Positions 26,204-38,145 are shown, numbered from the stretch's first letter. The stretch: DNA of 64,000 nt from Pithys albifrons albifrons (GCF_047495875.1 NC_092461.1:88420931-88484930), one strand, 5' to 3'. Numbers and translations: made by a program. Notes: generated from the letters alone by a model not told the origin.

Positions 26204-26276
26204 ATTATCTTTATATTAAATTACACTAACATTTATATTATATTATCTTTATATTAAATTAACTAACATTTCTATT
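26204..26276 (+). repeat. Two-copy tandem duplication, unit about 38 bp
   Basis: ATTATCTTTATATTAAATTA begins both copies (26204 and 26242), and each continues with (C)ACTAACATTT. The copies differ by a 1-bp gap and one substitution, so the duplication is fairly recent. It sits just beyond the 26.16-kb LTR end. Confidence 0.9.
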
Positions 26277-28954
26277 GTGTAGATGGAATTTACACCTTGA
26301 ATGCCATTCTTATTCAGAGAATAAAATCTGCCATGCTGAGTTTATTTCTATGAACTATTCTGTTTGATGTTCAGATTGTTAGCAATTTCTTGAATATTTT
26401 TCCTTCTACATTTTTTGAGGCCATGGTTGTACTTTCAGCATGACAAGTGCTTCTCACAGATGTTTTTTCATTTTAGTCTCCAAATATGTTCTAGTTAAGT
26501 AAATAGATACATGCTCAGACCAGAAGAATAAAAGACTAAGATATCTACTGACTTAAATGTGAACCACAGCGTCACATTTTTGCAAGTAAATTTAAGATAA
26601 GTACATGTGCTGAAAATCTTTACACTTTGTGAAAAACTATTATGTGTGCATTGATAAATTAGGCCAATTTTCAATAAGCATAACTTAAAATTTCCAGAAA
26701 TTCAAGGAGGAAAGAATTATTTTACCTCCTCTGCTTGGTTAAAAAGCAAACAGAGCTTCCATGTGGCTTAATGTACAGGCTACCTACCTAATCCTCTTGG
26801 AGTCACCATAAGTATGCATAAATTGTAAATTTAGAAAAAAGCATTTCAAAGGGTAGAGGAGAAAAAAATAACACTACCAAAACAACTGAAAAAAGCACCC
26901 ACTAAGATGGCTAGAAGGCAGTGTTCTCCAGTGACACGGGAGAATTCACTGTTAGTAATGGATGTAGCTTAGATTATGTTATTAAACTGCAAGGGCTAAT
27001 ATTGGATAGGTGAGGTGTAGTGAGTTACACAACTGATGGTTACCTCTGGAATACTTCCCACTGGACATGGAAAATGATTCTACATTTTTGATTTAGTGAA
27101 AACTCTTTGTTGTCTACAGTCTGTGTTTTTCAAAGTTTTCAGTCACAATCCCTTCCCAAATATAGTTTTTTTCACTCCTACACAGTCTATGAAGAGAAAA
27201 ATCAAAGAAGCAGTATTCAGGATTTCCCAGTTTATGGATGACATTTAAGTTAGGCTCATGTTTGTCAAGAAAAGGCACAACCGCTTTGTTCTTGGCTCTT
27301 CATGTGAAACAACTATCTGAAAGGTTATCACTAACTAAATGCTTTATATAGCATTTCCCAGACAAGGTCTCTTTAAATGTGTATTTAAAAAATTCTGGAA
27401 GTCTTGTGGGTTTTGTAGGTATGACATTTCTAGAGGTAAGTTATTTTTTATGACCCTGGGAATGTAATTTCTGTCAAGAATGCTGAGGAACACAATGAAG
27501 AATGCAGTAAAAGGCAAGAAATATCCCTATATTTAATGGGATATTCATTAAAAAAGCTCTTGTGGAGCATTGCTTGTATGTTAGTTCTTCATATTTCCAA
27601 ATTGCTCAGGGAAATTAACAAACAATGGGAATATACAAAAGTATCAAATATATCTATGCCTCCTGGAACTTTTGCCCCGGTAGTTCTTTGCCTTTGATGA
27701 CACTGAGGAATACCCAGAAACCTTCAGAATCAAGCTGCTTTGTGCTCTTTATTTCTTTCCTTTTCTTTTTTTTTTCCTCCCCCTTGAAGAGATTTATGGA
27801 CCTCAAACTATGCTATCTCGGTGGGGGTGGGGGGAGGAGGGAAGGGGAAAGAGAGAGAAACTTAAATGAAGCAGTCATGAGAAATCCTAGAGAGTAAAAA
27901 TAAATTGTTTCATTGTAATGATAAGCTCCTCTTATATGTAATTTATGAAAAGCCAGTTGTCATCAAAATTCTTAATTTATAGTGATCAACAAAATGCTAC
28001 TAACTGAAAAGCATTAATCAACATCACCAACTTAATGTGCTTTGTCAAACTTCTCATTCTTGTCTGCCAAAGAAGAACATTTTTGACAAGTGGATTGATT
28101 GGTGAGCTAACAGTGTTTGACTGAGGGGAGAGTGTACAACAAGAACCTTTACAAAAAGGATGTTAGCAGTAATTTTATGTGCTCATACAGAACCTGGATA
28201 GCATACTACTGTTTTGCAAAATGCTTCTCAATAAGATTGATAAATTATGATGCGCTTATAAGAAATTCTGTTTCAAATTCCATCTCGTTCACCTTGTAAA
28301 ATAATTTATAAAGAGTGAAAATGTGTAATTGAGGTGAAAGATATCCATTAGACCTGAATAATAAACAACTACAGAGTGCTTTGCTAGTACAAGTGGTATA
28401 GAAAGATGATTGGAATTCTAGCTTTCAAGCTTAAGTAAGTACAATCAAAAATAATATACCTGCTTGTACTTTGTTAAGTGTAATAGATACTGCAGGATTA
28501 AGAGAGAAAACAGTTTCTTTTACAAAGGCTTAACTGGCAATCCCATTTTTCCTCAGAAAACAAACCACTGCTATGTTGTGTTTTTCCTAATTTTTGGATA
28601 CTCCAGCTATTGCAACCAGATTGTTTTTCTGAAAGTGAGAGAGAGAAAAGGAATTTTAACACAAGAGCCTTATAAACAAGACCACACATCTGTCCCCTCA
28701 TGCAATGCCAGTGCTGTTTGGAACAAACACCTACCCACACGCAATTTCAAGACTGAGGGATTCAATAACTGGCATAGATTTGACATAAGAAATTTTGTGC
28801 TAAACACCTATGTCTGTGTAAGTATCTGTTGTCTGGCAAGGACGGGAGAGTGTGGCACTGAACTATGTTAAATTCTGTTCATCCTGACCCAAAGGGCAGT
28901 GCAAGGTAAAGCTCTCTTCAATTATTCCATTGAAGCATCCAAGTATCTCCCAAA
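26277..28954. other. Non-coding, unassigned
   Basis: No gene recognised. It includes a G-rich block at 27823-27847 and a 135-codon frame at 28464-28871. The frame has no recognisable domain and normal AT-rich composition, so I do not call it coding. Confidence 0.5.
27823..27847 (+). repeat. G-quadruplex-type motif
   Basis: G runs of 5, 6, 3 and 4 separated by T, AGGA and AA fit the usual four-run pattern. A GA-rich tail follows to about 27862, and a T/C-rich stretch precedes it at 27750-27783. Confidence 0.75.
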
Positions 28955-29233
28955 GCCAAATGAATAGTCCTTCTGGATCAGACCAAGGAATTTACCTGGC
29001 CTTTTCTGCTTTCAATAGTTAGCCATAAACAGGTGTCTAGGGAAAAGTAAGAGCAGAGTAAAACTATGTAATGCTTTAACACAGTATTTCTTCCTTTTCT
29101 CTGACTAGCTTTGGTTCAAATTTCCCGAGCATGTTGTAGTTTGTCTACTTACTAACTCACAATGATGTTTCATTCAAAGCATTTTGTACAGTCACCTCTT
29201 TGTATGTATGGCCAGATTTCACGAACAAAGATT
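28955..29233 (-). mobile_element. 3' end of an ancient CR1 (left part)
   Basis: The plus strand reads CCTTCTGGATCAGACCAAGG, then CTTTCAATAGTTAGCCATAA and ACAGGTGTCTAGGG. This is a worn form of the reversed 3' end of the broad sauropsid CR1 type (TGGATCAGACCAATGGCCCA, CTGACAGTGGCC, CAGATGCTTCAGAGGG). It is in line with, and in the same orientation as, the better-preserved segment at 29604-30420. The two are probably one element split by the composite SINE. Confidence 0.5.
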
Positions 29234-29399
29234 TAGAAAGGGCTCTCCTCACGTGGGTGTGCCCTTCCAGTCTGTGCAGTGGATTTTTTAGGTGAGGCAC
29301 AGCGTGCGCAGAACTGGCCGCACCTTTTAAGTCCTAAGGGTCCATTTACCACAGCCGAGTGAGCTTGGACAGTGACAGTGAAGTCCTCAGGACTAGAAC

Positions 29400-29484
29400 C
29401 TGCAGCCCCCAGTATTCCCAGGAGGTCTCTCATCCAAGTACTAACTGGGGCTGACCCTGCTTACCATCCAAGATCTGATGGGAT
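29400..29484 (-). pseudogene. 5S-rRNA-like sequence (SINE body)
   Basis: On the minus strand it follows vertebrate 5S rRNA from about residue 30 to the 3' end: ATCCCATCAGATCTTGG, then TAAGCAGGGTCAG, GTTAGTACTTGGATGAGAGA and CTCCTGGGAATACTGGGGGC. The 5S box A region lies at 29451-29467 and box C at 29421-29435. The first 30 or so residues of 5S are missing, so it is not a 5S gene. Confidence 0.88.
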
Positions 29485-29520
29485 AAGATGGCAGGGAGGC
29501 ATTTTAACTGCCAGGGAACG

Positions 29521-29595
29521 GTTCCCACTGAGACTCAAACTCAGGTCCTTGGGATTCAGAGACCAGTGCTATCCATTAAACCACAGGACTGCCCC
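29521..29595 (-). pseudogene. tRNA-Gln-like sequence (SINE head)
   Basis: On the minus strand this runs from GGGGCAGTCCTGTGGTTTAA to GTGGGAACC. Box A (TGGTTTAATGG, 29573-29583) and box B (GAGTTTGAGTC, 29532-29542) are at tRNA spacing. The anticodon stem-loop region reads CTCTGAATCC with CTG in the anticodon position, and GGATAGCACT matches the D-arm of vertebrate tRNA-Gln. The acceptor ends (GGGGCAG against GGGAACC) do not pair properly, so it is not a working tRNA gene. Confidence 0.8.
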
Positions 29596-29603
29596 ACCAT
29601 CAC

Positions 29604-30420
29604 CCCTTTAAGCCCACATAAAATTTCACATCTCTCTGACAACCTTTGGGAATGTTTTGTTGAACTGGTAAACAAGCTCTGTGGGAAGTCCTACAAAAGT
29701 TTTCAAGTATCACCCCCTAGTGACAGGGACCAGCAGAGTCTTTCTTTCTGAAGATGGGGTTCTTTCTGTAACTGTGTTTTACTTCATATAAATCTACATC
29801 ATATTTAATCTGCTATTTTATTGCCCTTTCATGCTGTTTACTAATGTCTTTCTGCAATTCACTCTTCATTCTGCCTATCCTGAGTAAGGTTTTACCACCA
29901 TTGGGTCTTACCATCTCACTGCTAACCTATTTTTCCAGGTTATCTGTAAATAAATATATCCTATCATAGAGCGTTCCCATTGACATTGACCTGTAACCAA
30001 TGCAAAAAAGTCACTATTTGCTCATAATCTCTGTTCCCCATCTTTCAATTTATTTCTTATCCAAATCATTCATTCCCTCCTATTTCATGACCACTTAAAT
30101 GTCTTTCAAGCTTTAGGTGAAGAATTTTGTCAAATTTTTTTTTGGAAACCCTAGACTATGTTATTCAGATCATTCCTAGCCACAAGCTTGTTGACTTTCT
30201 GTAAGAACTACTAAAGGCTGAAAAGAAGGATTTTACTTTTCAGAAGTCATCTTCCAATTAGCTTATATTTATCAAAATACTCACTAGTTTTCTTCTACTA
30301 TAGATTTCTAACAGTTTGCCTGGTATTAGGCTTAAAGGTCTGAAGTTCCCATATTAGGACTATATTTACTACTCTCTAGACAACAGCTTCCAAAGATGAC
30401 TCTAGATAACTAAGGATGCA
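29604..30420 (-). mobile_element. Ancient CR1 LINE, ORF2 region
   Basis: On the plus strand, antisense to the element, the order of phrases follows reversed CR1 ORF2: CATCATATTTAATCTGCTAT, TTTATTGCCC, TCTTTCTGCAATTC, TATCCTGAGTAAGG, CCATCTCACTGCTAACC, TTTTTCCAGGTTATCTGTAA, CACTATTTGCTC, TTTCATGACCACTTAAATG, TTTTGTCAAA, CTTGTTGACTTTCTG, then CTACTATAGATTTCTAACAG and TTTGCCTGGTATTAGGCTTA. The stretch near 30125-30150, read on the minus strand, is a ruined copy of the F-x-K-A-F-D-x-V reverse transcriptase motif. Similarity is clear from about 29770 and weak at 29604-29770. It is far more diverged than the other CR1s here and has no usable frame. Confidence 0.8.
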
Positions 30421-32149
30421 CAGAGCTATCCATCCAAGTCATTAACTGCAATAAGGAAATTTGGATGAACTACTGTGTGTCAACTTCTCCTTACATGTGC
30501 CATCTAATACAAATTAGTCTCTACATTTACCCCCCTGTCTAAACCAGTAATTTTTCTTCTTTTTTAATTGCCTATTCAGGGAACTATGTAATGGTTAATG
30601 CTTTTGTTTCTATCTTAGATAGGATGAACAAAGTGAAAACTTCATGCTCAGTACTGTCAAAAACAAGCATTTTCAATATTTTACAGTTATCAAATGTGCA
30701 AGACGTCTTATGAATCATTTACTTGAATTAGAATTCAAAACAGGAATGATTCGCATTATTAATACTGTAACTGTAATAGCTGGAATAAGGCAACTACTCG
30801 TCAGCTGTCAGCAGCAGGAGCCTAACTGGGCAAGAGCTGCCACTGGTGCAGTGCAAGTCACGGGGAGACATGGTTTTAGGGATGGAGGCTGATATAGCCA
30901 GACCCCTTCATCAAAGGAGCTGTTCTTCAACAAAGCAGCAATCAAATATTCCTAACACTGCATATACTTCTGCAATTTAAGTCACAGTGAAGAGACTTTC
31001 TACATTTAGTCCTTCTGGAAGGAGAACTTAAGACTGAAAATCAAACCGAGAGAAATGGTTCTACACAGTTAAATGAGTCAACCATCTGCAGCAGTCCATA
31101 ATCCATATGAGTATGCAAGGTTTATGAAGTTAGCCTTTCATAAGAAAGCTCATATTATTTTATGTTAGCCCCAGCCTAATAGCTTTTGCACTCACAATTA
31201 CAGTGAGTGAGCTGACTCATGTATGCTTGTTAACCTGTAATGAGGTGTTTATATGCCCCAGTTCTCCAAGGTCAGAAAAAATTCCCAAGAAGAGATCACA
31301 GTCCACCTCTAGCCCACAGCCTCTCCCTCCACCAAATTACAGAGGTCTGCTGCTGATAATGGATACCTCAAAGTTACAGAAACAACTTTCATAAAAGACA
31401 GGAGGTAAGTACATGGCTTAGAATAGAGGAAGAGTAAAGGATCCACTATGGCAAGTGAGAAATATGTGTGTTCTATCATTTTCTAAGTTCCTTCCACTGC
31501 CACCAATTATTGCAAATCTCAAAGAATTATGAATATTTTGAAATCTCCCATTCCTAAAACCAATGTGCGAGGACATTCTCAGAAGAGAAGTAAAACAACC
31601 CTTTAAGTTAACAAGTGAAAACACTAGAAAACAAATCTTCTCCCAAGTGTTTAAAATCAAGTATTTTAAAATTGATCTTGGAAGGAAAGAATAGTTTGAA
31701 TTATGATTTATGAAAGCTCTGTGTGTGTGTGTGTGTGTGTGTAATTTTTTTAGGTTTATGTGCATTTTTAATCAATTTTTCACATAAATAAATTGAATCT
31801 CTTACCTTATTCTCTAGCAGTATTTAAACTTATTTGCTCTTTCAATAGGAAAAAAACCCCAATCAAATATATGCATTTCAGCTTTCTGTGGAAATCGCTT
31901 CTCAAAACTATCATTTTTTATTCTCTTTCAGTGGGAAATATATCCCAGTATTTTTCTGAATAAGCAGGACTTCAAATATTTGGATAATCCAATAAGTGAT
32001 ACTACTACTTTTAGGACAATCATTTGTTTAGCTTCAGTATGATAATTGTAAAAGTATTTGCATTCCAGGAGGGATAGCTACATGGGTTATAAGGAACCCA
32101 TGTTTACGCATACACCCAGTTTTCTTTTAATCTCTTGAGCTTCATCAGA
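30421..32149. other. Non-coding with one GT microsatellite
   Basis: Nothing recognised apart from (GT)11 at 31721-31742. Confidence 0.5.
31721..31742 (+). repeat. (GT)11 microsatellite
   Basis: Eleven uninterrupted GT units, followed by AATTTTTTT. Confidence 0.97.
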
Positions 32150-32722
32150 AGATATATGACCAGCAGGTTGAGGGAGGTGATTCTCCAGTTCTACTGCACT
32201 CTTGCAAGGCTTCACCTGGAGTGCTGGTTCCAGCTCTGGGGCCCCCAAACTAAGAAGGTCATGGACCTGTTGGAACAAGTCCAAAGGACATCCATAAAGA
32301 TGATCAGGGACTTAGAGCACTTCTCCTGTGTAGACAGGCTGAGATAGTTGGGGCTGTTTAACCTGGAGAAGAAAAGGCTCCAGTGTGACCTTTCAGCACA
32401 TTCCTGTACCTAAAGGGAGCCCATGAGAAAGCAGGAGAAGGACTTTCTACAAGGCCATGTAGTGACAGGACATGAGGTAATGTCATTAAACTGAAGGCCA
32501 GTGGGTTGAAATTGGATATTACAAAGACTTTACTCTGAGGGAGGTGAGGCACTGGAAAAGGTTGCCCAGAGAAGTTGTGGATGACCTGCTCCTGGAAGTG
32601 TTTAAGGCCAGGCTAGATGAGGCTTTGAGCAACTTGATCAAGTAAAAGGTGGCTCTGCCCATGGCAGGGAGGTTGGAACTTTAAAGCCCCTCTAACCAGA
32701 ACCATTCTACAATTCTGTGCTA
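32150..32722 (+). mobile_element. 5'-truncated CR1 LINE
   Basis: The clearest plus-strand CR1 in the window, about 570 bp. It starts near GACCAGCAGGTTGAGGGAGG and runs through TGGAGTGCTGGTTCCAGCTC, GATGATCAGGGACTTAGAGC, ACCTGGAGAAGAAAAGGCTC, CATGTAGTGACAGGACATGA, TGCCCAGAGAAGTTGTGGAT and TGCCCATGGCAGGGAGGTTG. It ends at CCATTCTACAATTCTGTG, a worn form of the CR1 3' terminal ATTCTATGATTCTATG. Confidence 0.96.
32155..32348 (+). pseudogene. CR1 ORF2 C-terminal remnant
   Basis: The plus-strand frame keeps [20 protein letters not shown] and then MDLLEQVQRTSIKMIRDLEH. These correspond to the V-R-P-H-L-E-Y-C-x-Q-F-W-A-P and L-E-R-V-Q-R-R-A-T-K-M-I segments of CR1 ORF2 downstream of the reverse transcriptase core. 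It ends in a stop where intact copies continue, and everything upstream is missing. Confidence 0.9.
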
Positions 32723-34299
32723 TAGAAACATACTGGCAAAATTATGGTGATGGCAGGAAAGAAAGGAATTATTGTTTTACTGTACAACATTTGCCTGAAA
32801 CTCTCTAAAAAAAATTAGTAAACCATTTTGCCTGTGGCACTTCACACATGTTACTATTCTCCACTAACAATAAAAAATATGTTATGCTTAAAAAATAGTT
32901 TTGAAGCACTGAACATGTACAACTAACTATGGAATTAAAAGCAGCAGCAAAGACTTCCTTCTTCAAACTTATTTTTAAATAAGAACACCAAGTGGGCAGC
33001 AGAGAAGGATCCTGCAATATCTTTAAAAGGGTAGAGCTACAAAATTTTCGTGACTCACGACTCACTAAATTACAGTATAGAAAAAAAGTAACCTATGATT
33101 CAGACTGTAATTAGCAGCTTAGAAAATGCAAAAGAGAAAATTAGTCAAATACCACAGCCATTCAGGGCCTTGAAAATAAGGACAAGAACTTTAAAATCAG
33201 TGTACTAAATTTACAGTAAGCCTGCAATGAATTTTTAAAAAGGAGCTATTTATAGACAAGGAATAATATATAAGTTAGAGATGAGAGACTTTATATTGTA
33301 AAAAACAATCCTCTTCCTAGAAATAATGCAACCAGGAAATTCAGAAAATAAAGCAATCCTTTCACTGATCAACAGTTTCTATTTGTTTTTAGTCAGACAA
33401 CAAAATCAGATATCAATAGTTTTTCCAGAATCAGTATCATTAGGCTCCACAGAAGGTATGATGGAAAAGCTTTATTTTCAAACAAAAATAAACAATTTTT
33501 TATTAAGGAGTGTACCTGGTAGTAAAAGTCTGTCCCATTATCAAAATAAGGACTGAAGGGTAGATTATTGAATTTTTCAATTCAAGAGATGTGATCCCTC
33601 AGCTCTGCACTTGAGTCTAAGAAGATACACAGAAAGTTAATTTCATTTCATTCAAATCCTTAGCTCTGAGCGAAGGTAGGAAAGCAAAGCCTGATCTGGA
33701 TGCTTGCCTCATTTAAGAGTAGCTGTGATCTTTCATTGCAAGGCAGCAGCTCCCTCAAGGCCTTTCACAGCCAGGACCCAGAAAAGCCACACAGATAGAA
33801 AGAGGTTGTCAGCAAGCAAACTAATAAAACAGTGTCCTGCAAGCTATTTCCCTCTGCTTTCTAGGGCAAACCTAGATTTTTCTTTATAACTAATGCAAAC
33901 AGCACACCTCTGCACCTGAAAATCTTTAGTCAAGCTTTCTATACAGTTAGTTTATTTGTCCCTGTGGTCAGTTGTAGATCTCCCAAAGCTTTAATCTCCA
34001 AATTTCTTTTAGTAGGCATGAAAAGATCAATCACATCAAATGACACCACATATACTGAAATTCATGCTAATATTTCCAGGAACATCTAGATGTTCACAGA
34101 AAAGAAAAAAAAACATTTTCCACACAGTCCTGACTTCTCTACATTCACTTTTTCTTTTCTCTGTCTCTTGAATCATGTCAGGTACTAGAATATGCACATG
34201 TAAAGCAGGAGTCTTTCCCAGGTTGGCTGTGGGCTGCTTACCCTTTGCAACCAAAGTCAATCATCAGTGACTACAAAAATAAACAACACCAGGAGATAC

Positions 34300-34360
34300 T
34301 TTATTATTATTATTGTTGTTGTTGTTGTTGTTGTTATTGTTGTTATTGTTACTGTTGTTA
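34300..34360 (+). repeat. (TTA/TTG)n microsatellite
   Basis: About 20 trinucleotide units, TTA first and then mostly TTG, with a few TTA and ACT interruptions. A minus-strand frame through it translates to a run of Asn and is an artefact. Confidence 0.97.
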
Positions 34361-37300
34361 TGTGAAAGATCTCCATGATACTCTGTGATGTCCACTGAGC
34401 TAGTAGCAGCTGATGATACTCTTCTGAGTTCCTCCAATGACTGACTTTCTTTTCTGACAGCAGACATTACTACAAAATCTTAGTGGCTTTTTTGTATGGA
34501 TTTTTCCAAACCTGGCAAGAGCAACTTAACATGGCATCATTATATGAAAAAGAAATAAAAAATAAAATTGTTTTGGATACATCAGACCTGAAAAATATTT
34601 CAACATATGGAAACTGAGATATACACAACCTGCTCCAATTTTCAGTGGAGATTTCTGAAGATATATTCTATAATAAATCAAATTAGCTTCAAAGAAATGA
34701 CAGTAAGAGATCAGAGGAGTGAGCAGACTGGTTAAATGTACACCAACTTCAAAAGCTTCCCAACAGAAAAACACAAGACTAATAAGAAAAATTAGGAGCT
34801 GTGGTATAGATAGTAAAATTTAAATTGTATTCCAGAATACCATTGTTAGATTAATGATTTGTTGTACAGCATATTCAGGGAACAAGAATTTCTGAATATA
34901 AAGGGCCTAAGTTTTGGTTCAAAGCTGTTGCAATTACATAAGGTATTTTCTACTTTTCCCCTTCTGTTCTAGTAACAGGGTTGTGAATTCAGCTAATCTT
35001 GGTTCCTGCACCTGCTTATTATTATTGCTGTTTGCTAGCAATTATTCAATCAAAACTGAAGCCTGACATTTACAAAAAATGGAGAGCTCCAATGTGATGT
35101 GATGGCAATTCTGAAAACCTATTACTGTCTAATGGCTATAACTATATGGATCAGGATAAAATGCTAGTTGGAGACAGAAAAGAGGGAAGGATACAAAAGG
35201 AAAGTAAAAATACCACTGCTAAAAGTTTGTCTAAAGCAAAATATTAAAATTACTTTATAAGTAGTAACCAATAAAAATACCAAAAAATGGAGATTAAAAA
35301 ATGGGCAAAAAGATTGGTTAGCAAAATTGACTTCAAAATTTAAGAAAAATACAGCTGTTTCATTACAAAAGCTATCACAAGAACTGCTTGATAGCTATTA
35401 CTTTGGGGAATACAACATTTACTGTAACTCTTGCTATTCAATGTGAGTCCATAGCCACACACTAAAATATCACTGTTGTTCCTGTCTTATCAAAGTGCAA
35501 ACCTGACCTTTCTTTTTAAGTTTAAAATTCATATGAAATTCAGTTCGTGGTAGTTTCGTTCAAACAGTACCTGGAAAAAACTATTTGGTTGCCTGAAGAC
35601 GAATTTCTAAACAAGATCAGCTAATTTCACAGTGCTAAATAGCAAAGTAGAATTATACTTACACCAGCATTAGTCAACTCAAATTATATTTGAAAATAGT
35701 CTTTGTTTTTTATTAGCAGTCTGCAAACAATACTAAATTATGAGTATTTTGCACATTCTATACCTGTCACATGTCCAGATTTCCAAGTAGGTGCACACAG
35801 AGGCCAGGGAAGCTAAGCAAAAGGCAGCACATTGGCAAAAAGCATGTCAAAGTGTGAGGAAAACAGACCAAAAATCCTACACGATGATCCTTATCTTCAG
35901 CTCCTAGACAGGTTACAACAGTAATAAACATTGATAAATATTTATTACAGTAAGGTTAAAGACAGCCTCAAAGAGTAATTATGCCAGATTCTCTTTCAGG
36001 TATAACCAAACAGTTAACCAAATCTCATTAACTAAAACAGTTGTAACTGAACAATTGGAGTGGAAATTTCCACCCTTCACTAGTGGCATAGAGCAGCATA
36101 ATGTAAGAGCTTTTCCTGAAGAATATCTCCTTTTAGCACCACAGCAAAGAAAGCAGTTCATCAGATGTACATGACACAATGCACATAATAAAATTTAGAT
36201 ACTTTAAAATCACTGAAACCTTTAAATAAATGTTCAGTGACAATTCATAACTGTTCTAGAAGGCCATCATTGTAACAACAAAAGGAATTAAAAACTTTTC
36301 CAGAGTCAGAAATAGTTAATCTTTAATATATGTAAGGAACACCTTTTCCCTACCAAACACTCTTGTATAAAGATAGAAAAAACTAAAGCCGCAAATGTAG
36401 GCTTAATTTTAATGATACAATATTTAATATCAGATACAGAGAACATTGATTTAGTGCATGAACCTTGAAATATCCCATAAAGCCATATCATAATTGTGTG
36501 TGAGCTCTGTAGAAATGTCAGTCAGCTGAATTCTGTGGAAGTTAACAGAGAAACTCTCTCAAATGTACTATTAGAAGTCTTCAAGCATAAAAAAGCCTCT
36601 AAACCACTCAACCAAAAAAACTGTAATGCTTGAATAACTCTAACAAGTGCAATAATAGGTGTACAGTTTCTGAGGCTGTATGGCAAACTACAGGATACTT
36701 CAGTATTCTGTTCTCTGAATGATAAATCTCAAGTAATGTGTTGTAGGCCAGTTATACCACACACAAAACAAAGAAAACACATATTAAGGACCCACATTTT
36801 TCCACACAAGTCCCTTAACAAAGAATAGATGGGAAAAGAGGCAATGAACTCTTTATTTGGGGGAAAAAAAAATGTAATTTTCTGGGGACAAGCAGATGCA
36901 TTAAAAATTGCATAAGATATGGACAGCCCTTTATTGCATCATTTTGCATTTTCAGAACACCATACACAATAAACTAATTAAGCTTCACACTTACCTCCTC
37001 AAATTCTTTGGAGGATTAATCATAAATAGGGAACAGAAATATAATGAGGACAATATCTCTCTGGGAGGGGGTCTCAAATTAAAAATTTTCAAAACATCAT
37101 GAAGGACCCAGAAAAACCAGTCTCATTTAAAGCAAACCCCTTCCACTGACAATCCTCCATACTGAGGGGTGTGTAGTTCCTAGATATATAACTATTGACT
37201 TATTCTGGGCATATCTTTTTGAATGCTGAAAGGAAACAATAAAAGCAAGTTACTTTACCCTCGTGATTGCATGGTGTATTTCATTTTCAGATTCCACATT

Positions 37301-38105
37301 ATTTATAATACTGGCCTGAATAAATCATGTATGTCACAAAATACAATGCAACTTAACAGATTTTTTTAGAGCTTTACTCAAATGCCCTGGGTCATTAACA
37401 TTGTAAATTAATTTAGGAGTCACTAAAATCTGCCTACCATGAAAGATAAAGCCTCACATGCAAGAAACACTGGTTGTGTATGTGAAGAGTGCTACAGAAG
37501 ACATACAATCAGATTGTATGATTCTTCAGTTTATTGTTCCCCTTGCCATTATGTCAGCTGCTCTGCAATCACAGAAGTGAATAACATCTGTCAGTGCAAG
37601 AGAAGCCTGAGCAGTCATCTTAAAGCATCTGTCTGCAGCATTGCTTAACAGTTTTTTATATATTTATACACATGATACCAAGATTAAAGTTAGATTTTTG
37701 TCCTTTTCACATATCTCCTATTGTATGAAATTTTACTGTAACTACTTTCTCTCCCAGCCCATCAGTGTATACTGTGAGGTGTTCAAGCAATCAGTTCTAG
37801 AAACCAGAAGTTTACACTTTTCCTGCCAATAATGCATTTTTTTTTGTAAACGAGAAAATTAAAATTTCAATATAAAATCTGCTCTTTGACAAAGATTTTA
37901 TCAGATCTGTTGGTGATTTCTACAGTCTGAGATAGTCATACAGATTAATTACAATTTTTGGAGAAGCCACATGCAGATACATCGCCTTCCAAGAATGAAT
38001 AAACATCTCACTACAAATGTTTAACATGAGACTACCTGGTTCTTAGTCAGTTTTACAGATTAGCAATTGAATTCTGATATTTCACCCATTTTCTCTAAAT
38101 TTTTT

Positions 38106-38145
38106 TTGTGTCTCAAAAGACACAATTAGGTGGGTCACACCTAAT
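38106..38145. repeat. Two abutting perfect 8-bp hairpins
   Basis: Hairpin 1 has TTGTGTCT (38106-38113) and AGACACAA (38118-38125) around CAAA. Hairpin 2 has ATTAGGTG (38125-38132) and CACCTAAT (38138-38145) around GGTCA. They share base 38125, giving a compact 40-nt double stem-loop. No known element matches. Confidence 0.85.

Larger units (their letters stand above)
29234..29602 (-). mobile_element. Composite SINE-like unit: tRNA-Gln-like head plus 5S-rRNA-like body
   Basis: Read on the minus strand, a 75-nt tRNA-Gln-like part comes first (29595-29521), then a linker of about 36 nt, then 85 nt resembling 5S rRNA (29484-29400), then about 165 nt of unassigned tail down to about 29234. Both RNA-polymerase-III-related parts share one orientation, as expected for a retroposed composite transcript. 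SINEs that join 5S rRNA and tRNA sequence are known (AmnSINE1 and the DeuSINE group), but there the 5S part is at the 5' end. Here the tRNA-like part is first. The 3' end has no clear poly-A or short repeat tail and no convincing target-site duplication, so the outer limits are estimates. Confidence 0.75.

Noticed and set aside
28464..28871. 135-codon plus-strand frame
   Set aside because: No recognisable motif, no splice or promoter context, and composition like the surrounding AT-rich DNA.
29400..29484. A functional 5S rRNA gene
   Set aside because: The first third of 5S is missing, several bases differ, and it is embedded in a composite unit.
29521..29595. A functional tRNA-Gln gene
   Set aside because: The acceptor stem does not pair and the tRNA-like sequence continues into 5S-like sequence in the same orientation. 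It is a SINE head.
34264..34467. Asparagine-rich minus-strand frame
   Set aside because: It is the translation of a TTA/TTG microsatellite.
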